A stretch of 64,000 nt of DNA from an uncultured Paracoccaceae bacterium (GTDB lineage: Bacteria; Pseudomonadota; Alphaproteobacteria; Rhodobacterales; Rhodobacteraceae). Shown here piece by piece: positions 1-9,000 of this stretch. Where the stretch lies: contig CANMYO010000001.1 in assembly GCA_947502145.1 (NCBI GenBank), positions 868,001 through 932,000 of the forward strand, read 5' to 3'. Within the stretch, counting starts at the first letter, position 1; every line of letters begins with the position of its first letter. Made by a program: the position numbers and the translations under genes. The notes under the pieces are model-generated. The model had not been told where the DNA came from. It saw only the letters and a program-made list of their open reading frames with translations, and did no database searches.

Positions 1-1641
1 CATCTTGTCAGCCTTTGCGGCGACCTCGGCTGCCGGTTGGTCCGACATAAGCCCCGCAATTGGTAATTCAACCAGGGCCAGCTCTGCGCCATCTTTCCAG
101 ATCGTCACCCCACCGCCGACCTCACCCAACCGGTTGGCGGCCTTTGCCATGCAATCCCGGTCCGTGCCGACCACAATCATGTGGTGGCTGTCATGTGCCA
201 CTGTCGACGCCATCGCCATGGGTCCGTCATAGCCAAATCCGCTGACAAAGGCGTTAACCACGTCCCCAGTCGCGCGGTGGCGTTCCACCAATGCGATCTG
301 GCAGACGCCGTTTTCGCCCTCAACAATCCCGTCAACGACCGGAAGATCGGCCTCAAGCGCCTTGGTCGGCGCCTGATTTTCCACCACGCCAATGACCCGG
401 GCGGTGACACGATTGCGCCCTTCCGGCGCGGCAATCTCAAAATCACCCGACGCAAGGGCCTTGCCCAGATGCACCGTTTGCCGCGCTGAATCTGGCCAGG
501 TGTAATGTGGGCAATCCACAGTGATCATTCCGTCCAGCGCCACCGTGCGACCCCGCGCAATGACCTGTTCAATCGGCAATTTGTGCAGGTCAGACGTCAG
601 GATCATGTCGGCCCGCCGCCCCGGCGCAATACTGCCCAGTTCACGCTCCAACCCGAAATGGGTGGCAGTGTTAATCGTGGCCATCTGCAAGGCCACGACC
701 GGATCGCAACCGCAGTCTATCGCATGGCGGACGACCCGGTTCATATGCCCTTCATTCACCAATGTGCCGGAATGGCAGTCATCGGTACAGAGGATGAAGT
801 TGCGCGGATCAAGGTTCTTTTCCGTCACCGCGGTGATCTGGCTCTCCACATCATACCACGCCGACCCCAGTCGCATCATCGACCGCATGCCGTTGCGCAC
901 CCGCGCGATGGCGTCGGCCTCTGCCGTACCTTCGTGATCGTCGGCAGCACCGCCGGCAACATAGGCGCTAAAGGCGTTGCCCTTGTCCGGGCTGGCATAA
1001 TGCCCGCCAACCGTCTTGCCTGCATTCATCGTTGCGGCCATTTCCGCCAGCATCTGGTGATCACCGTTGATTACCCCGGGGAAATTCATCATCTCGCCCA
1101 ATCCGATGATGCCGGGCCAGCCCATCGCCGCGGCCACATCATCAGCGGTAATCTCATAACCCGTCGTCTCAAGACCCGGCGCAGATGGGGCGCATGACGG
1201 CATTTGCGTGTAGATATTGACCGGCTGCATAAGCGCTTCGTCATGCATCATGCGCACACCGTCCAGACCCAGCACATTGGCAATCTCATGCGGGTCGGTG
1301 AACATCGTTGTCGTGCCGTGCGGGATGACCGCGGCAGCAAATTCTGCCGGGGTCAGCATGCCGCTTTCGATATGCATATGGCCGTCACACAGACCGGGGA
1401 TCAGATATCGCCCCCCGGCGTCGATCAGCTCTGTAGCTGGTCCGATGCAATGACCGGCATCAGGGCCGACATAGGCGAACCGCCCATCGGCAACTGCGAC
1501 GTCCCAGCCATCCAAGACCTCACGGCTTTGTACGTTGATCAATCTGGCCCCGCGCACAACCAGATCCGCGTGCGCGCGCCCCGCTGCCACCGCGACCAGT
1601 CGCGGCGCCACCTCTGCCCAGGATTTGATGTGATGTTCCAT
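1..1641 (-). CDS. ade: Adenine deaminase, 3' end beyond the window
   Basis: This is the first 547 codons of an adenine deaminase (adenine to hypoxanthine plus ammonia; cytosolic purine salvage). The reading frame is open to the left edge. The metal-binding GHMHIE motif lies near residues 87-92 (H88, H90), and TDDCHSG further on fits the amidohydrolase barrel. The family is usually somewhat under 600 residues, so only a short C-terminal piece is missing. The ATG at 1641 gives the typical MEHHIKSW start, but it has no good ribosome binding site. It lies 42 bases behind tspO on the same strand and is probably the last gene of the crtI-crtB-tspO transcript. Its link to photosynthesis is not obvious. 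Confidence 0.88.
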   Translation of the reverse strand, partial: MEHHIKSWAEVAPRLVAVAAGRAHADLVVRGARLINVQSREVLDGWDVAVADGRFAYVGPDAGHCIGPATELIDAGGRYLIPGLCDGHMHIESGMLTPAEFAAAVIPHGTTTMFTDPHEIANVLGLDGVRMMHDEALMQPVNIYTQMPSCAPSAPGLETTGYEITADDVAAAMGWPGIIGLGEMMNFPGVINGDHQMLAEMAATMNAGKTVGGHYASPDKGNAFSAYVAGGAADDHEGTAEADAIARVRNGMRSMMRLGSAWYDVESQITAVTEKNLDPRNFILCTDDCHSGTLVNEGHMNRVVRHAIDCGCDPVVALQMATINTATHFGLERELGSIAPGRRADMILTSDLHKLPIEQVIARGRTVALDGMITVDCPHYTWPDSARQTVHLGKALASGDFEIAAPEGRNRVTARVIGVVENQAPTKALEADLPVVDGIVEGENGVCQIALVERHRATGDVVNAFVSGFGYDGPMAMASTVAHDSHHMIVVGTDRDCMAKAANRLGEVGGGVTIWKDGAELALVELPIAGLMSDQPAAEVAAKADKM

Positions 1642-1683
1642 CCCCAAAATTGTCACCGATTTGCGGGACCTTCAAGGGGGGTG

Positions 1684-2163
1684 TCAGATCGTATGGATTT
1701 CCAGCGGTTTCTGATCCGGGTTCAGTTGCACAACCGACCAGTTTAACGCCGCGGCCACCGTAACCCACGCAAGGTAGGGCAAAAAGGCCAGCCCCGCCCA
1801 AAGATCAAGCTGGAAAGAGGTGACCGTGCATCCCAATACCGACAGCCATAGCCCGGCCATCGCAAACAGCGATCCCTTCCAATGCCGCAATCCGAAAAAG
1901 ACCGGTGTCCATAGCGTATTGAACGATATCTGCAGGGCCCAGAACGCCAGAGCATATTCCGCTCCGTCCAGCACCGCGACGCGCGCGCCTGCAAAAGACA
2001 TCAGGATGTAAATGCTCGTCCATGCGACGGGAAACACCCAGTTTGGCGGCACCCATGTCGGTTTGCTCAGGCGCTTGTACCAGTCACCCGTGGGGAACAG
2101 CATGCCGGTCGCACCAGCCGCAACGCAGGCCATGAAGAACAGGGCAAATAACAATAAGTCCAT
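1684..2163 (-). CDS. tspO: TspO/MBR family tryptophan-rich sensory protein
   Basis: A 159-residue five-helix membrane protein. It shows the family's WYKRLSKPTWVPPNW segment near residues 28-42 and the FNTLWTPVFFGLRHW segment in the middle. TspO of Rhodobacter binds porphyrins and lowers expression of photosynthesis genes under oxygen, probably through tetrapyrrole handling. The ATG is preceded by GGAAAGGAGAAG at good spacing. It starts 22 bases after crtB stops, so it is co-transcribed with the carotenoid genes, as in other purple bacteria. Confidence 0.93.
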   Translation of the reverse strand: MDLLLFALFFMACVAAGATGMLFPTGDWYKRLSKPTWVPPNWVFPVAWTSIYILMSFAGARVAVLDGAEYALAFWALQISFNTLWTPVFFGLRHWKGSLFAMAGLWLSVLGCTVTSFQLDLWAGLAFLPYLAWVTVAAALNWSVVQLNPDQKPLEIHTI

Positions 2164-2185
2164 CCGGCTTCTCCTTTCCCAGTGG

Positions 2186-3205
2186 CTACCCTATCGGGCG
2201 GCCCTGGCCAAGCGCGTCGCGCGCTGCGATATCAGCCAGCACATTCAGAACGGCCGCGGGCCGCCCCTCTGATCGGCGACCATGCGCTGCCGCATCCACC
2301 AGAAAAGCCACCTCTGGCAGGGCCGGCGCATAGATCAGCGCTGAACGAGGCGAAACCGTCGACAGCAAAGCCCGCGCACTGGCCTGCGTCATCCAACCCA
2401 GCTTTTGCCAGGTGGCGGTTTGCGCGCGCTGGCTGATCGAATTGAAATGTGTGCGCCGCACCGCACCCCCGATCCCGTCGTAGATCAACCTGGCAGCCCA
2501 GATGCCCAGACGGGCGCGACGCGGCAGAACGTTGATCCCGGCCTCTGACCGCCTATACAATCTGTCCGCCTCGCGGAGCAGGTCCTTGACCATCAGCCGG
2601 ATTGCCGGCGTTGGCAGGGGACAGGCAAGAAATTCATCAGCCGAAACACCCGCGTCCGCCATCCAGTTCATCGGCAGATAAATGCGCCCCGCGCGAGCGT
2701 CTTCGCCAATGTCGCGGGCGATATTGGTCAGCTGCATCGCCACGCCCAGGTCGCAGGCCCGCGCCAGCACGTCCGCGTCCCGAACCCGCATCAGCACACA
2801 CATCATCGCCCCGACCGAGGCAGCGACACGGGCACTGTAGCTGCGCACATCCGGCAAGGTCTGATAACGTCGCTCCGCGGCGTCCCACGCAAGCCCCTCC
2901 AACAGGGCCTCAGGCAGGGCGCGTGGCATCCCGTAATCGTCAACGATGGCAGCAAATGCGCGATCTTCGGGCGCGTTGATCGGCCGACCGGCATAGGCCA
3001 AATCCAACCTGTCACGCAAACGCAGCACAGCGCTGGCCTTTGCATCACCTTCGTCTACTTCATCATCGGCCAAACGGCAGAACGCATAGAGGGCCAGTGC
3101 CGGATCCCGCACAGCACCGGGCAGCAGCTTGCTGGCGGCATGAAACGACAACGACCCGGTGCGGATCACCTCGCGGCAATGGGACAGATCAGCAGGATCA
3201 ATCAT
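2186..3205 (-). CDS. crtB: Phytoene synthase
   Basis: A 339-residue squalene/phytoene synthase that condenses two geranylgeranyl diphosphates into phytoene, the first committed step of carotenoid synthesis. The first aspartate-rich motif DDEVDEG lies at residues 47-53. The second, NIARDIGEDARAGRIYLP, lies in the middle of the protein. Both bind Mg-diphosphate. The start codon overlaps the crtI stop in an ATGA arrangement, so the two are translationally coupled. Length is normal for the family. Confidence 0.95.
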   Translation of the reverse strand: MIDPADLSHCREVIRTGSLSFHAASKLLPGAVRDPALALYAFCRLADDEVDEGDAKASAVLRLRDRLDLAYAGRPINAPEDRAFAAIVDDYGMPRALPEALLEGLAWDAAERRYQTLPDVRSYSARVAASVGAMMCVLMRVRDADVLARACDLGVAMQLTNIARDIGEDARAGRIYLPMNWMADAGVSADEFLACPLPTPAIRLMVKDLLREADRLYRRSEAGINVLPRRARLGIWAARLIYDGIGGAVRRTHFNSISQRAQTATWQKLGWMTQASARALLSTVSPRSALIYAPALPEVAFLVDAAAHGRRSEGRPAAVLNVLADIAARDALGQGRPIG

Positions 3206-4725
3206 TCGGCCGCCACCTTCATTTGCGCCGCAACAGCGGCATCAGGCACCAGTCGTCCCAGGACCTCAGCGCTGGAAATGACCCCGGGGACCCCGGCCCC
3301 GGGATGTGTTCCCGCCCCAACGAGATAAAGGCCCTTTGCCTCTTCGCTGACATTGTGGGGCCTGAACCACGCGCTTTGCAGAATGCGCGGCTCGATCGAA
3401 AACCCGGATCCATAGGGCGACAGATAACGGTCGCGAAAATCTTCCGGGGTCAGGGTGATCTCTGCCGAGATGTGCTGCCGAAACCCTGGGATCAGCCGTT
3501 GCAAAACTCCTGCCACCCTGTCGCGGTAGCAATCCCTTTCAGCCGCCCAGTCGACCGGGCTTTCATGCCCAAGATGCGGCACCGGTGACAAAGCGTAAAA
3601 CGTATCGTCGCCCTCTGGCGCAACGCTGGGGTCCGTGACCGAGGGGCGATGCACATAAAGGGACATATCCTCTGCCAGATGCCCGCGTATGAAAATGTCC
3701 CGTAACAGACCCTCATACCGTGGTCCCGCCATGATGGTATGGTGCCCGACATCCGGCCACATCAGCCGCGTGCCCCTTGTGCCAAAATACCAAACAAACA
3801 ACCCCATGGACCAGCGGCGGCTTGCAACCTTTCGTCTGGTCCATCGCCGTTTGCCGGGCAACATATTTGTATAGGTATGGCCCGCGTCTGCATTGCTGAC
3901 GACCAGCGGAGCACGCAGGCCCTCGCCCGTTGCCAGGGACACACCGGTTGCGGCCGCATTTGTCGTGTTGATCGCGCTGACCGTCTGGCCAAGCCTGATC
4001 TGACCGCCTTGCTGGCGTACGATCGCGGCCATTGCATCTGCCATCGCCTGCACACCGCCCATGGCATAATGCACGCCAAATGCCTTTTCGAGATAACTCA
4101 CCAAGGCATACATGCTGGTCACGTTCATCGGATCACCGCCGATGAACAGCGGATGAAAAGACAGGGCCATGCGCAAGCGTTCATCCCTGACCCGCGATCG
4201 GGCGAGGGCAAGGATCGACCGGTCCGCCCGAAGACGGGCAAATTCCGGAAGGACTTTGATGGTATCCCAAGCGCGGTGCATGGGCTTCGCGACCATGCCC
4301 TCAAACCCCACGACATAGCGGCGTTGCGAATCCTTCAAAAACCGGCGATATCCCGGCACATCATGGGGGGATAGGCGGGCAACCTCCGCTTCCATCGCCG
4401 CCGTGTTCTGACAGGCGTTGAATGTGCTGCCATCTTGCCAGCGGATTTGATAAAATGGATCAAGCGGGCACAGATCAACCTCTGCATGAAAGTCGCGACC
4501 ACAATCTTCCCAAAGCTTCTCGTAGACCTGCGGCACGGTAACAATCGTCGGTCCAAGGTCGAAACGGTGCCCGGCTTTGGTGATCGACGATCCGCGCCCC
4601 CCGACCTGATCAAGTCGGTCCAGCACTGTCACCCGATAGCCCTTGGCCCCCAACCGCATCGCCGCGGCGAGTCCGCCAAGCCCTGCGCCGATGACAATCG
4701 CGCTGTTGTCTGCAGTAGAATCCAT
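3202..4725 (-). CDS. crtI: Phytoene desaturase
   Basis: A 507-residue FAD-dependent CrtI-type desaturase that introduces the double bonds turning phytoene into neurosporene or lycopene. The N-terminal dinucleotide-binding segment reads VIGAGLGGLAAAMRLG followed by a VGGR motif. The bacterial phytoene dehydrogenase signature GAGTHPGAGVPGVISSAE lies near the C terminus. It is first in the leftward carotenoid operon. It is transcribed from the region shared with crtA, where a PpsR box (4742-4759) covers the presumed -35 element. Confidence 0.95.
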   Translation of the reverse strand: MDSTADNSAIVIGAGLGGLAAAMRLGAKGYRVTVLDRLDQVGGRGSSITKAGHRFDLGPTIVTVPQVYEKLWEDCGRDFHAEVDLCPLDPFYQIRWQDGSTFNACQNTAAMEAEVARLSPHDVPGYRRFLKDSQRRYVVGFEGMVAKPMHRAWDTIKVLPEFARLRADRSILALARSRVRDERLRMALSFHPLFIGGDPMNVTSMYALVSYLEKAFGVHYAMGGVQAMADAMAAIVRQQGGQIRLGQTVSAINTTNAAATGVSLATGEGLRAPLVVSNADAGHTYTNMLPGKRRWTRRKVASRRWSMGLFVWYFGTRGTRLMWPDVGHHTIMAGPRYEGLLRDIFIRGHLAEDMSLYVHRPSVTDPSVAPEGDDTFYALSPVPHLGHESPVDWAAERDCYRDRVAGVLQRLIPGFRQHISAEITLTPEDFRDRYLSPYGSGFSIEPRILQSAWFRPHNVSEEAKGLYLVGAGTHPGAGVPGVISSAEVLGRLVPDAAVAAQMKVAAE

Positions 4726-4741
4726 ATTGAAACTCTAGGCA

Positions 4742-4759
4742 TGTAACTCAAAGTTGACA
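4742..4759. promoter_or_regulatory. PpsR/CrtJ binding site (crtI side)
   Basis: The sequence TGTAACTCAAAGTTGACA matches TGT-N12-ACA exactly. It contains a TTGACA hexamer at 4754-4759 on the plus strand. It also overlaps a plausible crtI promoter on the minus strand (TTGTCA at 4760-4755, TAGAGT at 4737-4732, 17-base spacing). PpsR is expected to repress here under oxygen and light. Confidence 0.8.
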
Positions 4760-4777
4760 ACTTTATTGCGTCATAAG

Positions 4778-4807
4778 TTGACATATCCCACCGGAATCGC
4801 GTCAAAT
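4778..4807 (+). promoter_or_regulatory. Candidate crtA-bchIDO promoter
   Basis: A TTGACA -35 element (4778-4783) and a TCAAAT -10-like element (4802-4807) are separated by 18 bases. They lie just ahead of the GTG of crtA at 4838. The -35 is part of an imperfect third PpsR-like box (4766-4783, TTG-N12-ACA). The -10 abuts the perfect box at 4807. The assignment is by eye only. Confidence 0.5.
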
Positions 4808-4824
4808 GTCCATGTAAGTTGACA
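4807..4824. promoter_or_regulatory. PpsR/CrtJ binding site (crtA side)
   Basis: The sequence TGTCCATGTAAGTTGACA matches TGT-N12-ACA exactly. It begins 65 bases after the first box and sits between the candidate -10 and the crtA ribosome binding site. Two boxes in one promoter region allow cooperative binding of PpsR tetramers. Confidence 0.8.
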
Positions 4825-4837
4825 CCGAAGGTGTGCC

Positions 4838-5542
4838 GTGGGTCAGATTGTCAGCCTTTCATTCTACCGGTTCGTCGGGCTTTCTGCCCGCGTCTGGGCG
4901 TTGTGGATGATGGGGGCAGCGCGACGTCCGCTGGGCCGCACGCCCGGCATAGGGTTCTGGAAGTTGTGCGGCTCGGGTGTTGGGCATGGGTTCACGCCAA
5001 CCGCGGCCCCGTCGGTCATCGCGATTCTGGCCACCTGGCCGGATATCACAACCGCGCGGTCCAACATTGGTTCCGCGCCGATATTTCGCCGCTATCAGGA
5101 CCATGCCACGGAATCCTGGACAGTCTTTTTGCAGCCAACCGCCGCCCGCGGCAAATGGTCCGGGGAAACTCCATTTTCGCCTGTATTAGACACTAATTCA
5201 GGGCCATTGGCTGCATTGACCCGTGCCAGCATTCGCCCCAGGATCCTATCCCGCTTCTGGCGCCGGGTGCCGCGCATTTCAGACATGATTGGAGCTGACA
5301 AGAGTGTTGCGTTCAAAATCGGCATCGGAGAGGTGCCAATGCTGCACCAGGTCACCTTTTCGATCTGGCCGTCGCTGGATGCAATGGATGCCTTCGCCCG
5401 CTCTGGGCCACATGCCGCTGCGATCCAGGCGGTCCGTTCAGAAGGCTGGTTTTCCGAAGAGCTTTACGCCCGTTTCAAGGTGCATTCCGATGCGGGCACC
5501 TGGGGCGGATCCTCACCTTTGGCCCAATTGGAGATCCCATGA
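4838..5542 (+). CDS. crtA: Spheroidene monooxygenase
   Basis: A 234-residue CrtA-type heme monooxygenase that uses oxygen to convert spheroidene to the ketocarotenoid spheroidenone (or hydroxyspheroidene to its keto form). The N terminus QIVSLSFYRFVG and the segments RASIRPRILSRFW and EVPMLHQVTFSIWPS are typical of the family. The GTG start is chosen because GAAGG lies six bases before it. Its last codons overlap bchI (ATGA), so carotenoid oxygenation and Mg-chelatase genes are coupled. Its presence implies the spheroidene pathway, although crtC, crtD, crtE and crtF are not in the window. Confidence 0.93.
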   Translation: MGQIVSLSFYRFVGLSARVWALWMMGAARRPLGRTPGIGFWKLCGSGVGHGFTPTAAPSVIAILATWPDITTARSNIGSAPIFRRYQDHATESWTVFLQPTAARGKWSGETPFSPVLDTNSGPLAALTRASIRPRILSRFWRRVPRISDMIGADKSVAFKIGIGEVPMLHQVTFSIWPSLDAMDAFARSGPHAAAIQAVRSEGWFSEELYARFKVHSDAGTWGGSSPLAQLEIP

Positions 5543-6543
5543 CCCATCCGTTCCCATTCTCCGCCATTGTCGGGCAGGAAGAGATGAAACAGGCGATGAT
5601 CCTGACGGCCATTGACGCTTCTATCGGCGGTGTTCTGGTCTTCGGGGACCGGGGCACCGGGAAATCAACCGCCGTCCGGGCGCTCGCCGCGCTGTTGCCA
5701 CCCATTCGCGCCGTCAAAGGCTGCCCCGTGAACAGCGCGAAGGCCGGGGAAGTGCCAGAATGGGCCAATCTAGAGTCTAAACGTACCCATGAACGCCCAA
5801 CCCCCGTTGTCGACTTGCCACTGGGCGCGACAGAAGACCGTGTCACCGGGGCGCTTGACATTGAAAAGGCGCTGGCGCGGGGCGAAAAGGCGTTTGAGCC
5901 GGGGCTGCTCGCACGTGCAAATCGCGGCTACCTCTATATTGATGAGGTCAATCTGCTGGAGGATCACATCGTGGATCTGCTGCTCGACGTCGCGCAATCC
6001 GGCGAGAATCTGGTTGAACGAGAAGGCTTGTCGATCCGGCATCCCGCGCGTTTTGTTCTGATCGGGTCCGGCAATCCCGAAGAAGGTGAATTGCGACCGC
6101 AATTGCTGGACCGGTTTGGGCTTTCGGTCGAGGTTTCGAGCCCACAGGACATCGAAACGCGCATCGCGGTAATCAAACGCCGTGACGCATATGAGAACGA
6201 CAATACGGCTTTCATGCTGCGGTGGCAGGCCGAAGACGCGGCAATCCGCGACCGCATCCTGACTGCGCGCAAGGCGCTGCGGAAGCTAAAGACTCCGGAC
6301 CAGACGTTGCGTGACGTAGCAGAAGTTTGCCTCGCGCTTGGCTCTGATGGGCTGCGCGGCGAATTGACTTTACTCAAGGCTGCCCGCGCCCATGCCGCCT
6401 GGCGCAACGATACCGCAATCACACGCAGTCACGTCCGTACCGTTGCACCACTGGCGCTGCGGCACCGGCTCCGGCGCGATCCGCTGGACGAGGCGGGCAC
6501 CGGCGCGCGCGTTGGCCGGATATTGGAAGACGTCCTTGGCTGA
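5539..6543 (+). CDS. bchI: Magnesium chelatase ATPase subunit I
   Basis: A 334-residue AAA+ ATPase that drives insertion of Mg2+ into protoporphyrin IX together with BchD and BchH. The Walker A motif GDRGTGKST lies at residues 36-44. The Walker B region is YLYIDEVNLLEDH, and GNPEEGELRPQLLDRFG follows as sensor/arginine-finger region. GGAG sits five bases before the ATG. It overlaps both crtA (upstream) and bchD (downstream). Confidence 0.96.
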   Translation: MTHPFPFSAIVGQEEMKQAMILTAIDASIGGVLVFGDRGTGKSTAVRALAALLPPIRAVKGCPVNSAKAGEVPEWANLESKRTHERPTPVVDLPLGATEDRVTGALDIEKALARGEKAFEPGLLARANRGYLYIDEVNLLEDHIVDLLLDVAQSGENLVEREGLSIRHPARFVLIGSGNPEEGELRPQLLDRFGLSVEVSSPQDIETRIAVIKRRDAYENDNTAFMLRWQAEDAAIRDRILTARKALRKLKTPDQTLRDVAEVCLALGSDGLRGELTLLKAARAHAAWRNDTAITRSHVRTVAPLALRHRLRRDPLDEAGTGARVGRILEDVLG

Positions 6544-8149
6544 CGTCTGGCATAACGGCCTGCTGGCGCTTCGGCTCTTGGCGCAGAACCACGCGCTTGG
6601 CGGGCTCGTACTACGCGCCCGCGCCGGGCCGGTCAGAGAGGCATTCCTGCAGGCGGCAGAGGAACGCCTTGGCCCGATCACCAAACTGCACCCGGCAATG
6701 ACCGATGAAACGCTTTTGGGTGGTATCGACCTGGCAGCCACGCTTGCCTCGGGTGAAGTCGTCCTGAAACAGGGTCTATTACAGGCCAATTCGCGAATCC
6801 TGCTGGCGATGGCCGAACGGGCTAGCCCGGCCTTTACGGCGCGCCTGACGCGGCACCTCGACCAATATGGCGGCCCGATGATCCTCTGCGATGAAGGCGC
6901 AACCCTAGAAGAGTTCGCCCCCGACGCATTGTCGGACAGGCTGGCATTTCATGTTGATCTGACGGATGTTTCCCTGTCAGATATTTCGCGCCGCCCTGCT
7001 GGTCACGCAGACAAAAACAATACAGATCAAATAGTTGATCCAAGCACGCAGATCGTGGAAATTGCGCAGCACTTTGGAATTGATAGCCTGCGCGCCCCGA
7101 GTTTCGCACTGGTCGCGGCCAAGGCACATGCTGCGCTGTCCGGGCGTGACACCGTTGTATCAGGCGATATCGGCGCGGCTTGCGCTTTGGTCTACGCGCA
7201 TCGGGCCACGTTGATCCCCGATTCTCCGCCGCCTCCCTCACAGAAATCAGAGTCTGATATAGGTCAAACGCAACAATCGCAGGATCGTTTGCCAGATGAT
7301 CTTGTGTTAGAGGCCGTCAAGGCGATGTTGCCCGATGATCTTCTCGACCGGGTCGCCGCAGCAAAGGCGCGCGGTGGCAAGGGCAGCGGGTCCGGCGCGC
7401 TGCAAAGGGGCAATCGGCGCGGCAGACCGCTGCCCGCGCGGGCCGGGCGTCGCGACAATGCACGGATTGACTTGATGGCCACCCTGCGCACCGCCGTCCC
7501 TTGGCAGACAATTCGGCGCCGCGACACGGGCACTGATCGGTTGCATGTCCGGGCCAGCGATATTCGCAATCGGCAATTCGCCGCTAAGACCGATCGTCTT
7601 CTGATCTTCGCCGTGGATGCCTCCGGCTCTGCCGCGCTGGCCCGCCTTGCCGAGGCAAAGGGCGCGGTGGAATTGTTGCTGGCGCAGGCCTATTCCCGCC
7701 GCGATCACGTCGCCCTCATCAGTTTCCGCGGCGATGCCGCGCAGACATTGTTGCCGCCCACACGCAGCATTGTGCAGACCAAACGCAGGTTGGCCGGGCT
7801 GCCCGGCGGCGGTGGAACGCCGCTTGCCGCCGGTCTGGACGCGGCCCTTTTGCAAGCGCTGACAGCCCGCCGAAAGGGGATCACGCCGACCATCTGCCTG
7901 CTGACGGACGGGCGTGCCAATATCGCCCGTGACGGGACTGCAAACCGCCAACAGGCGGCGGCGGATGCGACCCAAAGTGCCGCACAGATCCGCGCGGCGG
8001 GGATCGAAGCACTTGTCATCGACACTGGGCACCGGCCGGCAGAGGCGCTCAGGACCCTTGCACAGACACTGTCAGCGCCCTATTTACCCCTCCCCCGCGC
8101 CAATGCAGAGCGTCTGTCCCGCGCGGTTCAAACTGCTTTGGCGGATTGA
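6536..8149 (+). CDS. bchD: Magnesium chelatase subunit D
   Basis: A 537-residue BchD, the platform subunit of Mg chelatase. The N-terminal half is a degenerate AAA+ domain without a Walker A motif. A low-complexity linker follows, and the C-terminal half is an integrin-I/von Willebrand domain with the metal site DASGS and the later LLTDGRAN segment. The frame stays open to a start at 6392 inside bchI, but the protein family begins near LADVWHNGLLALRLLA. The TTG at 6536, with GGAAGA five bases before it, is therefore the likely start and overlaps bchI by eight bases. Confidence 0.92.
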   Translation: MADVWHNGLLALRLLAQNHALGGLVLRARAGPVREAFLQAAEERLGPITKLHPAMTDETLLGGIDLAATLASGEVVLKQGLLQANSRILLAMAERASPAFTARLTRHLDQYGGPMILCDEGATLEEFAPDALSDRLAFHVDLTDVSLSDISRRPAGHADKNNTDQIVDPSTQIVEIAQHFGIDSLRAPSFALVAAKAHAALSGRDTVVSGDIGAACALVYAHRATLIPDSPPPPSQKSESDIGQTQQSQDRLPDDLVLEAVKAMLPDDLLDRVAAAKARGGKGSGSGALQRGNRRGRPLPARAGRRDNARIDLMATLRTAVPWQTIRRRDTGTDRLHVRASDIRNRQFAAKTDRLLIFAVDASGSAALARLAEAKGAVELLLAQAYSRRDHVALISFRGDAAQTLLPPTRSIVQTKRRLAGLPGGGGTPLAAGLDAALLQALTARRKGITPTICLLTDGRANIARDGTANRQQAAADATQSAAQIRAAGIEALVIDTGHRPAEALRTLAQTLSAPYLPLPRANAERLSRAVQTALAD

Positions 8150-9000
8150 TGCGCTGGCCGCCGCCGGATGACTGGCCCATGGCCGCCTTCAGCCGGCAGA
8201 TGTGTCACAGACCACACCGCTGGCATGTGCAATCTGCGGGGCGCGGTGACACGGTCCTGTTGATCCATGGCGCTGGCGGCGCAACGCAAAGTTGGCGCGC
8301 CCTGTTTCCGCGGTTGGCACGGTCGCATCACGTGGTTGCCGTTGATCTGCCCGGTCAGGGCTATTCGCAATCTGGCGCGCAACAGCGCTTTGGCCTTGCG
8401 GCAACGGCCGAGGATCTGTGTGCGCTGGCCGCTGCCGAGGGCTGGCACCCCAGCATAACCATTGGCCATTCTGCGGGGGCCGCGATTGCCCTGCAAATGG
8501 CGCTATCTGGCTTTCCAACCGGCCGAATTGGCGCAATCAACGCGGCCCTTGGCAATTTTCAGGGCGTGGCCGGGTGGCTGTTTCCAATGTTGGCCAAGGC
8601 GCTGGCAATGACCCCGCTGACCGCGCATCTGTTCTCTGCGACCGCCAACGCCGCCACCGTGCATCGTTTGATTAACGGGACCGGGTCCGAAATCTCGCCA
8701 GAGGGGGAGGCATACTACCTGCGTTTGCTACGCGACCGTGCCCATGTTGACGCCACCTTGTCGATGATGGCGCAGTGGACGCTGGACGACCTGATTGCAG
8801 CGCTACCAGAAATCCAGACGGATGTGACACTTGTTGCAGGCGAAAACGACAAGGCCGTGCCACCAACCATCAGCAAGACCGCAGCACAGCAATTGCCGCA
8901 CGCACGGTTCCACAGCCTCAGCCAGCTTGGGCATCTGGCGCACGAAGAAGACCCTAACGCTGTGCTTTTGGCGCTAAACCTGCCTATCGCGCCCAGCTAG
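8149..9000 (+). CDS. bchO: BchO, alpha/beta hydrolase associated with Mg chelatase
   Basis: A 283-residue alpha/beta hydrolase-fold protein found next to bchID in purple bacteria and thought to assist Mg chelation; its reaction is not known. The oxyanion segment LLIHGAGGATQSWR lies near residue 40, the nucleophile elbow reads IGHSAGAA, and a late GHLAHEE provides a histidine. The ATG overlaps the bchD stop (TGATG). Its 3' end overlaps the 3' end of the convergent unrecognised gene by 17 bases. Confidence 0.9.
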   Translation: MRWPPPDDWPMAAFSRQMCHRPHRWHVQSAGRGDTVLLIHGAGGATQSWRALFPRLARSHHVVAVDLPGQGYSQSGAQQRFGLAATAEDLCALAAAEGWHPSITIGHSAGAAIALQMALSGFPTGRIGAINAALGNFQGVAGWLFPMLAKALAMTPLTAHLFSATANAATVHRLINGTGSEISPEGEAYYLRLLRDRAHVDATLSMMAQWTLDDLIAALPEIQTDVTLVAGENDKAVPPTISKTAAQQLPHARFHSLSQLGHLAHEEDPNAVLLALNLPIAPS

